A DNA stretch of 64,000 nt from Lobosporangium transversale (taxonomy: Eukaryota > Mortierellomycota > Mortierellomycetes > Mortierellales > Mortierellaceae): assembly GCF_002105155.1 (NCBI RefSeq), contig NW_019028981.1, forward strand, positions 620,001 to 684,000, written 5' to 3'. The notes beneath the pieces are model-generated. The model worked only from the letters and a program-made list of their open reading frames with translations, had not been told where the DNA came from and did not search any database. The position numbers and the translations under genes were made by a program. This document shows, one piece after another, positions 23,596 to 34,997 of the stretch (position 1 is its first letter; every line of letters starts with the position of its first letter).

Positions 23596-26500
23596 ATGTC
23601 ATCCAATACCGCTGTAACAAGTCGCATCGACAGACGTCTCTCTGCTGGAGACCCCACCAGCCAATACAACCAGTATTTAAAACAGCAGCAACTGCAAGTA
23701 CAACTACATCGATCCTCAGCAAAAATACCTGGAGGATCACGTCGCCACTCCCATGTAGTCTACTCTACTCAATTACCCTTGCCATCTTCAGCCGAGTCCA
23801 CTCATGGCTCGAGCAGTAGTAGCAGCTCAAGCAGTAGTAGCTCATCTACCAGTTCCAAAAATTCATCCCATGAACAGGGTTATGAACCCATTCGATACAC
23901 GCTTTCCGGTAATAATCCCCAGACACTGAAGTATCTTCGTTGTTATCATTTTCAACATTGATGAAGGCATCTGTTCATTTTGACAGTGCGGACTGCCATA
24001 AGCGGCAAGAAAAAATGGCATTGACTCAACACGTTTAATCTCGTTCCACATCAATCATCAATCTGTATCTGCAACTAGACAATCCTGTGCGACTACCACC
24101 TCCGAGACAGCCTGCTCACAGATCAAAGCTCTCCAAGCAGTATACACCCTCTGAGTCCGAAGAAAGTGATGATGAACCATTAGGCTTGGCCCAAGCTTCA
24201 CGACGCTCTAGATACTTGGCTAACCAGCCCATTGAACCGAACGACAATATCGACAGCAACACTAAAAACAATAGTAGTGCGGCTGAAAGTCTTCGAGGTA
24301 GATAACGGCTTTCTCACATATTGCTACCCAATCATTCCTGCTAAAAATTTACCTTTACCATCAACATCACTTTTTATTTTTTTTATTTTTTATTTTATTT
24401 TTTATTTTTTTTTATGCCCATATCATTACTTGATGACAAGCACCATCATTTTCTCGTCGCAACTTGTCGCGATCCTTTTACATGTCCCATGCCGCAAAGC
24501 TCTGTCCTCATTACTGCTATGGCAATGTTTCCTAAGTTTGATTGTCCAAAAAATTAACCATGCTTATTTTGTTTTATTTTGTTTTATTATCATGACTGTG
24601 GTCCGGTTTGTTCTTGGGAACGACTTGGGTACTTGAACTACCCTCTCTTCTGCTCCTTCCCTTCTCCCACCTATCGTCATCTGTATTGCACTGACTACAG
24701 CTATCTCGAGGTTGAACATGACTCAAAGTATGGGCAAATCGGATGGAAATGAAAGTGCTGACACTGCCTCGCCGAAAAATGCTACAAAAAAACGTAAGCA
24801 ACGCATGATCATGAAAATCGGGATTATCATTATAGTAAGCATTAAATGAAATCATTATTAATGTCGAAGCTCGTGTCAATCTTCCTAGTCACCTTGGTTA
24901 AAAGAATATCACGCCTCTTTGGCAGCGGATCCAAAGATTCCAAAAAAGCGGAATCTGCCATAACGGAAACTGCCTTGAACAGTAATGTCAAGAATGATCA
25001 GCGCAGCAGTCTGATCACACCAAACTCTTCAAAGCATTCGATTGAAGTTATTGAAGAGCCAAGGGGATCGGAGATGCCCGACGAGCTTTCAGCTCCCGCT
25101 GGTACCTTCTATGGGCGATCGTTATCGTCACCTGATGTACGTAAAGTAGGCATAGCCAACAGCAGCACAGAAATCTTGGCCAGCGCTCCTCAAGCGTCAG
25201 CGGGACATTCTATCCGCAATTCGACCTTACTGGAAAGTCACAACCGCAAGGCACGCGACAGTGGCTTTGGAGACATGGAGATCCAAGGACAACATCGCCG
25301 GTATTCCAGTGCCATATCTATGGTTGGAGTGACCGCTCGCACATCCTACCCAAAGCTTGACCATGGCCAAAGACAACGCTCGTCATCTTCCCCACTTGTT
25401 GGAGGGGAAATTTTGTACATAGACCAACCAGTCTCGAACCATAGCCAGAACCATCTACCTAAACAGCCACTTCGGACACCGGACTCGCCTTCGCAACATC
25501 CGTTTTCAGACGCAACGGGACGACCAGGCACAACTATGGGAGACCCTCTCCGCCCGCGGAGGACCACCTTGATGGATGGTTCCGTTCGTGATTTACCTCC
25601 GCATCTTACTACCACAGGAAGGAGAAGTAGTACTCCAGTGGCCATCCCTGAGACATTAGTGTCCAGAATCGACAGAGAAAAATCAACTGTTTGCTTCCAG
25701 GCCCCCGCGTCTCGAAGAGAATCTTACTTGCGCGATCCAAACTTGGATCCTGCACTATCAAGCCTAGTCCAGCAACATCGCCGCGACTTCCAGATCAATG
25801 CTCGCCTTGGAGGGACTGGTGCTGTTCCTCAGTCAGCCGCAGCTTCTCAACAGCAGCAGCAAAATGATTCAGGTCTGATGATTGATTCGCAACTAGCCAA
25901 CAATATCCGCGACATTCGTATATCTAATCCTAGAAGAGATTCCTATAGTTCACAATTAAGCAACTCTCCACTCCATCATCCCGTCAACACTGCCCCTCCC
26001 ACACCGCCTACACCGGCAACACCAGGGCCCTATCTCTTAGATGTCAACCCGCGTCGGTTATCAAATAGCCACCACCAAATGAGCCACCCATATCCCACTG
26101 GACAACGGTCTTCGTTCTCGGGAAATCATGGCAATTTATTACATGCAGCTGCAAATGCTTCTGCAAAGCAACATCAGCTGCAGCAACAACAACATCAACT
26201 GCCCTCACCACAGGTTACACCACAAGGGACATACACTGGGGGCCAAGGACGCCATCGTGCTTCTCCTCACCGACAATCGAGTGCCAGCTATTTTAATTTG
26301 CCACAACAGCAGCAAATGTACGTAACGTCATCTACTAATATCTCGCCACATCTCAGTCCAGTTCATGGAGCGGCGCCTTTGACTTGCAATAAACACGAGC
26401 TCTCTGTTGCTATACAGCATCAACAAAATCAACAGCAACAGATGCAGCTCCAATTCCAACAGCAGCAACAATTCCAACAACAGCAACTTCAGCAGTTGCA

Positions 26501-27239
26501 GCAACAACAGCAGCAGGTGCAAGTACAGCAACAGCAACAGTACTATCAAGCGGTATCCCCATTAGCGCTACTGCAGCAGCAACATCCTATTACGGTCCAG
26601 CAATTGCAGCTGGAGCAACTACAGCAATTCCGCATCCAACAGCAGCAGCTCTTATTGCAGCAGCAGCAGCAGCTTCAGCAGCAGCTAGAACAAACGCGTG
26701 CAGCTGTTGCGGCTTCTGCAGCTCAGGCAGCAGTTGTAGCGGCGCAAATAATACCGACCTCTACCATAAACTCGACCTCACTCACCCCAACTGAGGCCAC
26801 ATCTACAGAAATGGCCATGTCAATTAACACCACTGAGATTGCTACTACTGATGCGGCGCCAACAGCAGTATCAGTAACAACTACACAGGCACAGCAACAG
26901 CAAGTCATGGTCAGTAATTTTCCGCTCCACTTTGCCCTCCCTGCAGCTCCAGTTTTGACGACGACTATGGGCGTGGGTATGGGGATGGGATTGGAATTGG
27001 GTGTTAATCCATCGACCATGGACATTATGAATGCAGGTGTCCCCGTTCCTGTTTCTCTTCCTATGAGCGTGGGTGTGAACACACTAGGTGGTTATAGGCA
27101 GGCAATGGTTGCTACTACACAGTTGACTCCACAATTGACTCCGCAGCTTATGGGATATCCAACCACTACGCCATTGTACGCCTATCAACAACAGCAGCAA
27201 GTACAACTGCAGACACAGCAACTGCAACAAATGCAATAA
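23596..27239 (+). CDS. Large Gln/Ser-rich disordered protein, unknown function
   Basis: I do not recognise this gene. Exons 23596-23908, 24079-24297, 24701-24793 and 24889-27239 splice in frame to about 991 aa, from an ATG at 23596. The N-terminus is Gln- and Ser-rich with a long Ser tract. An acidic patch with SESEESDDEPLG and a basic stretch (TLVKRISRLFGSG) follow. The middle contains many RR/RRxS motifs (PRRDSYSS, GRRSSTP) that resemble basophilic kinase or 14-3-3 sites. From about residue 690 there are repeated poly-Gln tracts, then a Met/Gly-rich part, and it ends in QTQQLQQMQ. No catalytic domain or membrane helix is visible. The third intron is long for this window (403 nt) and rich in T/A. 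A regulatory or scaffold protein is possible but not shown. Confidence 0.7.
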
Positions 27240-27561
27240 AGACAATTAAGAAAATACCCCATATCCTCAAGTTGACTCCTTCTTCTTTTTTTGAGTGCCG
27301 AGAGGTACAAAACGAGGAGACTAAGTTGATCAATTAATTGGTAAAATATATATATATCTTTAGTGGCATCGAATCAGCTCCTGCAAAACACCGATATAGG
27401 TCATGGATCTTGTATATTAATATCATAATAAAACAATCCTAGCATTATATTCATTTTCTGAGATTTAATTTCATCTGTCTTTGCTCCCAAGGTGTCCCGT
27501 ATAGAGTCTAGAAGTAGCGATTAGGGCATTCACAGGAATAGTATTCTAGTATGTGAGTGGC

Positions 27562-27592
<31 letters not shown>

Positions 27593-28194
27593 CGAGTGCC
27601 AGTTCTCAGTTGCTGTTTCAGAGGGTGATTAGGCATGATTGAAAATCAAACTGTCAATGAAGAAAAAAAAAATAGAGACTCATAAAGATGCCATTTTTGG
27701 TTAGTCCATGTCAATTACAAAAGTTTTATAAAGTAATAGGCTTATAATTGGCAAAAACCTCTCTAAAAGAGAGGTCCTATGAATTTCTAGAAAAAAGAGT
27801 ACACGAACGCGACGCACATTCTCTTGATGAAACGTTTTACTTTATCGAAATATACAATCATAGACTTACTACGCATTCAGTTTAGCCAGGTTGAGTTATC
27901 CATCAGAACGCCGATGCTTCCTTTGTTAAAGCGAAGTTAAGGCTTGTACATACACCTGGATGCTACCATTCTGTAGCAGTTTCGGAATCCGCAGAACATC
28001 GCTTCCTATGGCGTCAAGTGCCAAAGATGAGTCCTCTGTTTGAAAAACGCTCGTCCCGGGCTCGGAGCCTGCGAGCCTCCTGTGTAATTAAGCCAATAAT
28101 TTTTTTTGTTCATGGGAGGATCCTTAAGTATCAGATTACTGTCGTCATATGATTTTATTCACAAAATGTAAAAAAAAATCGCTTATCTGTGTCA
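27240..28194. other. Intergenic, no gene seen
   Basis: This holds the 3' flank of the Gln-rich gene, with AATAAAAC near 27427, and a 26-nt A run at 27567-27592. A small inverted repeat (CTCTCTAAAAGAGAG) lies at about 27760-27774. No open frame of interest was found. Confidence 0.5.
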
Positions 28195-29064
28195 TCACGA
28201 GCCATTCGTTTCGTTTTCACCAGGACCATCAGGGCTAAACGCTTTTTGCTTTACTAAGATATATGAAGTACATTGATTCAGGTTTGGAAAACCCATTAGT
28301 GAGGGATACGATTGAATGCAAACATTGATACCAAAGTTAGCCTTTACTGCTCGGCCATAAGCTGTATACATGCCTTGCATGGTTGCATATACCATATAGA
28401 TATAGAATAGAATAGAGACGATCGTGATGAGGACAATGATTGTAAAGATCATACATATAGAGCATGTTTCAAGCTCAATAAGGGTGAAAAAGTAGTGAAA
28501 GGTGATAATGATTGAACTTTATCGGCCGTTAATCAAAGAGTTGTCATATGGTTCTCGTGTAGCCGCTACCATACACGCCTACAGCTTTAACAGCCTCGTG
28601 TTCATCCGTAGCATTTTCGAGCAGTTGTGGCAGTTAATGATGATATTTGCTTCGACGCAGTGTACGTCTCTCTTACACCACCCCCTTCTATTGGATGGAG
28701 AGGAGGTTCTCAACTTACAAGGACATTGTTAAGTGGCAAAGGGTCACAAACTTGCTCTTGCAAAGGCTGACCAATATTTACGCATTGTTTACTGTTGATG
28801 ATGCTATTCTTCATAAAAGAGCCATTGACAATTGAGGTTGTTCAGCCCGTATTTAGGCTTTTTGGATCTACTTGTACTTTGAAAATGCTTTTCATTCATA
28901 GCAACAAAATTGGGCTGTAGCAAGTCCATAATTATGGGATACCAGAAGTATGAGCCAAAAGAAGCTCTCATACATTGTAGACTATACGTGCCCTGTTGTG
29001 TCATTGGGTTCTGCCTTGTCTCCAAAGGACCGATAAGATCGTCTTCAACGGAGGAATGATATTG
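28195..29064 (-). CDS. Probable unmodelled or decayed membrane-protein gene
   Basis: Minus-strand segments look coding but lie in different frames. One at 29064-28830 reads SSVEDDLIGPLETRQNPM and WYPIIMDLLQPNF. A second, about 28840-28733, reads CVNIGQPLQEQVCDPLPL and ends exactly at a strong donor, GTAAGTTGAG. A third, near 28620-28520, reads ENATDEHEAVKAVGVYG. The last runs from about 28505 to the stop at 28195; it has a hydrophobic helix (MIFTIIVLITIVSILFYI) and then YGRAVKANFGINVC, two more Cys and a hydrophilic tail. I could not splice all pieces in frame, so the 5' part is unresolved. It may be a real multi-exon lineage-specific gene or a pseudogene. Family is unknown. Confidence 0.35.
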
Positions 29065-30197
29065 CTACCCATTCTATCCCATCTGGGAGCTCGCCAGACT
29101 TATATAAGATCATCATACCAAACTCCTTGCATAAATGTATGAGGAAAATGAGGCGAAAAAGCAGTAATGTCATTTCGGAGTAGTTTCACATTCCATATCA
29201 TTAAGCACAGAGATCCCAACACTCAAAAGCCTCCTCGATTAAGGAGGAGGTTGATGTCTGGATCAATAATTATTTTCTCAGGATATTAAGTAATATGGAT
29301 TAATCTGCTAAACTTTTGTGAAAGCTAAGAGCATTCATGATGATAACGAGGACAAAGGAACGAAGATGATTGAATAAACGTCAATTGTGAAATTTCTATC
29401 CATTCTATTTTGCTTTGACTTCAGCCAAAACTTATTTTATTAAATATGACTACAGCCAAAAAAAAAAAAATAAAAAAAAAAAAATAAACGCGTTTTCATG
29501 GTGATATTATTTACTCTATTTCTACATGTAACGATATATTACGACCCCAGTTTCTATTCATTGCAACTAATAAAACGCTTGACAGTAAGCTCCTTGTCTT
29601 GGACTTGTGATTGTGTCCAAAACACCACAAATGTCCATACCAAAAATTGGGGCGTCATTCTCTTTTTAAAGGATCTCTCTTTGGTGTATAGCAAATGAAT
29701 ACAAGACAAAGATAAAGACAAATAAACGCCGATTACAGAAAAATGTAGGATGTGTATGTCTGCGCGTGAGTGAGAGTACATTAGATGAACATGTACTGAA
29801 AAGGGGCATGAATGACACGTCTCGTGGAGCTTTCTTTGTGAACATTAAGAGCATGATAAAGACATGTTTTATTGAAGAGATAAAGTATTACAATTATTTA
29901 TGCAAGGCGAAAAATAAAAAAAGGTATTACGTGACCTTCAAAGAGAAATGGTCTAGTTTTTTTTTGTGTTCCTCAGATTAGGTCGGTTAGTCTATGACTA
30001 TGATGATTGAAATGACGGTAATGCCTTTCTTTGTTTGTTTGTGTGTGAACATTAGAGAGAATGATGAGAAGGTCGGGGGGGAACATTGTGCATTAATAAA
30101 AAAGAAAAAAGAAAAAAGAAAAAAAAAAATGCGCTTGACGGGAGCCATAGTCTGGTGACAAGGCAACTAAAAACAAACAATGATGCTGTCAACTTTT
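29065..30197. other. Intergenic, no gene seen
   Basis: AT-rich sequence with A runs near 29458-29485 and 30112-30129. Short open stretches on both strands lack any recognisable domain or splice structure. The right end is the 3' flank of the leftward membrane-protein gene. Confidence 0.5.
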
Positions 30198-31334
30198 TTA
30201 GAGAGGAACCTTGATGCGTTCCTCATTTTCGGGCACTAGCTGTGGGTTTCTGGCAGTGGATTGTGTGCCGATGTAACCACTCTCAATCTTGGCATTCTTG
30301 TCATAAGAGGTCTGTTCAGCACTAGGGACGGGTAGGGTTCCACTAGCGTTCTGGAAAGGCGTGCGGGGAGATGAATGTCCGCCAGTAGTGGAAGGAGGAG
30401 GTTGTGGGTAGGATTTAGGTGAGGCAGTTGCATGGGTCATGGAAGGCGAACCAGTTCCTTGGCTATAATTGTTGCTGTTATTAGCATACCCAATGGGAGC
30501 AGGAGGTACAAATTGGTTTTGATATTGTTGCTGTTGCTGATAGTCCTCGGGAGGATAGTATCCTTGTTGTTGGTCAGCATAATATGCTTGTCCCTGCTGT
30601 TGCTGTTGACGTTGAGCATAGTATGGGTCGTATTGATCGTATTGTTCTTGGTATCCTGCTCCATATGGCACTTGCTGGTAACCCTGCTGATAATCAAATC
30701 CATCATTATTATGGCTGTTAGGAAGCTGTGAAGCAGCACCGGCGCCTGCACCTACAGCAGCACCTCCAATAGCAGCCATCTCCAATGGGTGTCCACCTGC
30801 AGGGGTCGAGGGTCGGGCATTGCTGTTTTGAACAGAAGTAGGCCGTGCAGTGGCACCTGCTCCTGGAGCTGCTGCTCCACTATGATCCAAGAACTCTAGA
30901 CGTCTCTTACGTGCTCTATTCTTCTTCTTTTGTCGCATTACGAACACCGCAACTAAGAAGGCAAGAACGAGTACAGCTGCAATCCCTCCTATGACTGGTG
31001 CAAGAACATTTTTACTACCACTTTCGCCACCGTCTTTTTTATTCGGGTCGTGACCATTATCATCAGGGTCCGATGTTTGGGTAGCGCCAGGAGGGGGATT
31101 TCCACCACTTCCACCATTTCCACCAGATCTAGTTTTCGTCGAAGGGGGTTTAGGGGCTCGAGAAGTTTGGCTAGGGTCAGGTGGAGAAGTGGGATCTGAG
31201 GAAGGATCTGGGTTCGGAGGGGTAGGATTCGAGGGTTGAGATGGTGAGGTAGTGGAGGAAGCAATGGGGGTGGTTGGAGTTGGTTCAAGGGGAGAAGTGG
31301 GAGGGTTGGAAGGGAGAGAGCTGGCAGATGACAT
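30198..31334 (-). CDS. Single-pass membrane protein with mucin-like N-terminus
   Basis: An uninterrupted frame of 378 aa starts at the ATG at 31334. Residues 1-105 are rich in Pro, Ser and Thr and resemble an O-glycosylated ectodomain. One membrane helix lies at about 111-133 (LAPVIGGIAAVLVLAFLVAV), followed at once by a basic stop-transfer patch (RQKKKNRARKRR). The tail has Gln/Tyr-rich repeats (DYQQGYQQ, QYDQYDPYYAQ) and a Ser/Pro-rich end. No cleavable signal peptide is visible, so the helix probably serves as a reverse signal anchor with the N-terminus outside. The shape resembles fungal cell-wall stress sensors and Axl2/Skg6-type proteins, but no ligand domain is present. Function is unknown. 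It lies head to head, 3.7 kb away, with a second single-pass protein. Confidence 0.75.
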   Translation of the reverse strand: MSSASSLPSNPPTSPLEPTPTTPIASSTTSPSQPSNPTPPNPDPSSDPTSPPDPSQTSRAPKPPSTKTRSGGNGGSGGNPPPGATQTSDPDDNGHDPNKKDGGESGSKNVLAPVIGGIAAVLVLAFLVAVFVMRQKKKNRARKRRLEFLDHSGAAAPGAGATARPTSVQNSNARPSTPAGGHPLEMAAIGGAAVGAGAGAASQLPNSHNNDGFDYQQGYQQVPYGAGYQEQYDQYDPYYAQRQQQQQGQAYYADQQQGYYPPEDYQQQQQYQNQFVPPAPIGYANNSNNYSQGTGSPSMTHATASPKSYPQPPPSTTGGHSSPRTPFQNASGTLPVPSAEQTSYDKNAKIESGYIGTQSTARNPQLVPENEERIKVPL

Positions 31335-34300
31335 GATTAAAGAGTAATTGAATGTGAGGATGGATCAAGAATGATTTGATTTAAATTAGAAAAGAAAAAA
31401 AAAAAGAAAGAAAGAGGAAGAAAAAAAAAAAAAAAAAGAGAGAGACACACAAGAGAAATGCAGTTGGTCTGGGATGTGATGTAGTACAGAAAGATATGTC
31501 GATGTCAATGGACAAGAATATCAAGAAGAAAAAGAGAAAAAGTCCCCTGGTTGGAGGTGGTTTTTTTTTTATTTAAAAAAACGTTGCTTTTGTTATTGCT
31601 TGCTTGCTTGCTTGCTTGCTTTATTTTTTCATCCTTGGGTTGGGGTTGGGACAGCAACGGAAGAGAGGGGAGGACAGGTATTTAAAGATCATGAATCGTG
31701 TGAACACACAAAGAATGGATGCAATAAAGATGAGATGCAATTTAATTTGTCCCTGGGCTCGTCTTTTTTCAATGTCTCATTTCTATTTATTGGTCCTGGC
31801 GATTATATTACATCCGAGAACAGGGGCAAATACGTACAAAAAATACTGTCATCTCGTTTAGTTTTCTTTGCCTTGGCCCAAGGCACATCGATCGGGCCCT
31901 TCATCTTTGAAAATAAAATACTATGCAGTCAACTTTTCTGGACAAAATCATCTTTGAACGTCCCGTTCCTTTCAAAAGGAGTAAAATAAAACCGCTCAAC
32001 GGTTTTTTTTTGTTTTTTTGTTTTTATTTTTCCTGTTCCTGAACCATCTTCTTTTGTCCATTTCTTTCCTGCCTTCGCAGGCAGACAACGATTATACTCA
32101 CAAGGGGAATTCTCTGGTTAGATCAAATAGAAAAGATGTTGGCCTCTTGACATCAGCTATGGTACGCCAGTTAGATCATATAGCATAAGGAAATTTTATC
32201 CGAATCCCCAATACCGCCAAGAGCCTTGGACTGAGTTTAACAAAAGAGAATATTTAATTTCATTTCACGGTATTCAGCCACAGCGCCTTAACTGGGTCAG
32301 GCTGACGGACATCAACATAGACTTATTTTTTATTATTGGCCATCCCAAGAGATGGAATAAGTAAATTATAAGAGAACAAGCGAATGTCATACCCATCTGC
32401 GACTGAGACTTTTAGGCTTTGCTCTGCCTTCTTGACCCGGATATAGTGATTGGGCCCAGTAAAGTCATTGAGATAGTTTCAAACAAATATTAGCGCCATT
32501 TTTATTGGTAAAAGTGGACTGTAAAGTGGAAACAGCTTGGTATATTCATTGGTGGCTTTGAATGTATCTCCATCCATACTCTCATTGGCTTCTTTCTCTT
32601 CCAAGCTTCAAAGGGATAGCTCGTCTGTGGCTGCCCAGATTACCAGTCCTGATCCAATCTCTTGGGACTACATAAGATTTCTTTCGGATTAGCAGAGCAT
32701 TATGGTAGTTGCCACCAAGTTTGCTAGAGTTTGATGATGTCGTATGTTCAAGTGCTTCGCCCAAATTCCTGAGGCCTCATGGTATATTTTCGCTCTCTAG
32801 ACTTCCACGTATAAACCTAGGTTACAGTGCTCTTTTTTTTTTTTTTTTTTTATTCTTCACCTGAATGGACTTTTGTTCATACTCGTCTGTATTCAATTAT
32901 GATGCCAGTTCTGTGTTGCACTTGGATCCACACTATGTTATGTTCTTAGAGTATTCGTTGGTTGCTAAAGTGTGCATACTTTGAACGAAGCACGGCTCTT
33001 TTCAACAGTTGCCTGCACATGATTGACTAATTCAGTTTTTTTTTAACGCTCTTCCTGTGTGTCCAAGCTCGGCACCAAGGTAAGCTTATTGGTGAACCAC
33101 ATCACTCATACCAACCACACCCCTCGTTCATATTTTCATTTGATAAAAAACTCCTCTTTCACTACATTCATCCTATGATAACAATACTCATATGTCCATT
33201 TACGAATGTTGACTATGGTGCCTTGTAGAATGAATAATAGTTATTGCAGGAAGCAAGGTATAAAAAGAAGAGCACACTTTTCATTCTGGTGCTTAGAAAA
33301 CGGCTTCCCAAGAAGTTTTTGTTTTACTCTCAAGGTTTATTTCGATGGACTAGCCTGTCAAGATAGTGGCCGCTTAAAGAACTGTCGATCAAGATGTTGA
33401 TAGTTTTGGATCTATAAAGTAGGATGTCACTAGGCTTATTTAGTTCACTCGAAAAGATAGGGCTGTAATTCTTCAACAGATATAGAAAAGTAATGGATTT
33501 GTGAAGTGAAGGTTGTTTGTGCATATTTATAAGTATTAAACGAGCCACATAGTTTTTGAGTTTTAACAATCAGCCATCTCCATCTTTTTAAAGTCGACAG
33601 GTCAAATTTTCATGTCCAGCGACTGTTACCGGGCGTCTTTATTGTTTGTATATATAATGTCGCCAATGTTCATGTACATGTACATTTAAGTATATAAGCG
33701 TTATCTAACATCGGACTCAAAGGCGGAGTTCTTGAGGGAAGAAGGGCGTCATTCTTGTTTGGCTGACTGATCTGCACTGCATGCGCCTCCCCTTTTCTCC
33801 CGTTTTTACCCATCATAGACTACTTCACTAAGTAGACATTGGCACATTCACCCAATTCAGTTTGCGAGTCTCTTGTCAACTTCAGAAGGTAAAGGGGACG
33901 AAGAGTGAGAATGTTTTTACACCCAATCTTTCCCTTACCCATCGCCTCCCTACTAATCATTGCTTGGGTTGACACGAAAGAAGACAAATGATGGAAGAAA
34001 GGGGGGTAGGTAGGTAGGATGAGGAGGTAAGGAGTCAGGGCGCGAAAACTAAAGAATAAAACTTGACCAATAAGACAGAAAAAAAAAAGAAACTAAAGAG
34101 AAGAGTGGGCTTGGATGGGCAAAAGAAGCATACAACAGGCTTGTCAGCTGCATATCCCAGATAGGGGTGGCAATGCAATGCTTGTGCGCCCGTGTTATTT
34201 TTAACAACAGTTCTGAGTGTACTGTCTGTTTTCTGTTTGTGCGCGTGTGCAACCATGCGCTTATTCCTTGGGCCTGTCATCCAAGCACTGCCCTAAAAAT

Positions 34301-34997
34301 AAAAGTGGACCAAACGTAAACAATGGCAATGACATCGTTCTCATCGACGGCGGGAGTGAGTCTAGCTTACAATACATTCATGTTCTGTTGTCAATCCACG
34401 GGCGATTTTTTTTTTTCTTTCTTTCGGCTGTCTTTATTGTATGTACAGCGAACGCTCTTCTGCGCCCATTTGCTTTCATTCGTCTACCTTTGAGGCGAAG
34501 GGACAGAGCATCTGTCGTACCATAAAAAAAAACAAAAAATAAAGAGTAAACACAGCCATCTATAACGCGCCGATACCACCAGTCATCCTTAGTAAAAATG
34601 TAATGCTGACATTTCTTTCCTTGACCTCGGAAGGGAGTGGGAGTACAAAGAATTGAGTGACCTTTAAAAACAAACAAGCCAACAAACCACAACACGACCA
34701 TCCCGCACAGCCCAAAATGTATTTATATTCATCGAAGAACAGACCATGCCCTGTCTTTCTTCTCTTCTCTTTTTTCTTTTTCTCCTTGATTGTCTATGTT
34801 CTCAGCGACAACGACAACACAACAACAACGATAGCGTCAGTCTTCTGCCTCAATAATCCCTCTCTGTTGATTTATGCGATCTATTTCTTTATCCTTCTTC
34901 GCCAGTTTTCTCATCACTCAATTGTTGTTTTCTCTTCCACATCGGTTGTCCCACCTTTGAATATCTTAATCTTCAATTGATAAACAAAAATATAACC
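31335..34997. other. Divergent intergenic region, 3.7 kb
   Basis: The left end is the promoter side of the leftward membrane gene, with A runs at 31381-31440 and a GCTT tract at about 31597-31622. Around 32250-32790 the minus strand has short coding-like pieces (VDVRQPDPVKALWL; RTGNLGSHRRAIPLKL; EANESMDGDTFKATNEYT) in different frames, perhaps a decayed gene. A T run lies near 32834-32852. The right end is the T-rich promoter of the rightward membrane gene. No intact gene was found. Confidence 0.45.

Noticed and set aside
24298-24700. Extra exon inside the 403-nt intron of the Gln-rich gene.
   Set aside because: The neighbouring exons join in frame without it, and the interval is low-complexity T/A with no clear exon.
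32582-32764. Open stretch reading YVVPRDWIRTGNLGSHRR as a small protein gene.
   Set aside because: It has no good start, splice pattern or domain, and all frames are open nearby. Kept only as part of a possible decayed region.
34657-34980. Open frame upstream of the 34998 gene as a separate membrane protein.
   Set aside because: Its hydrophobicity comes from T-rich promoter DNA, and the sequence has no protein-like conservation pattern.
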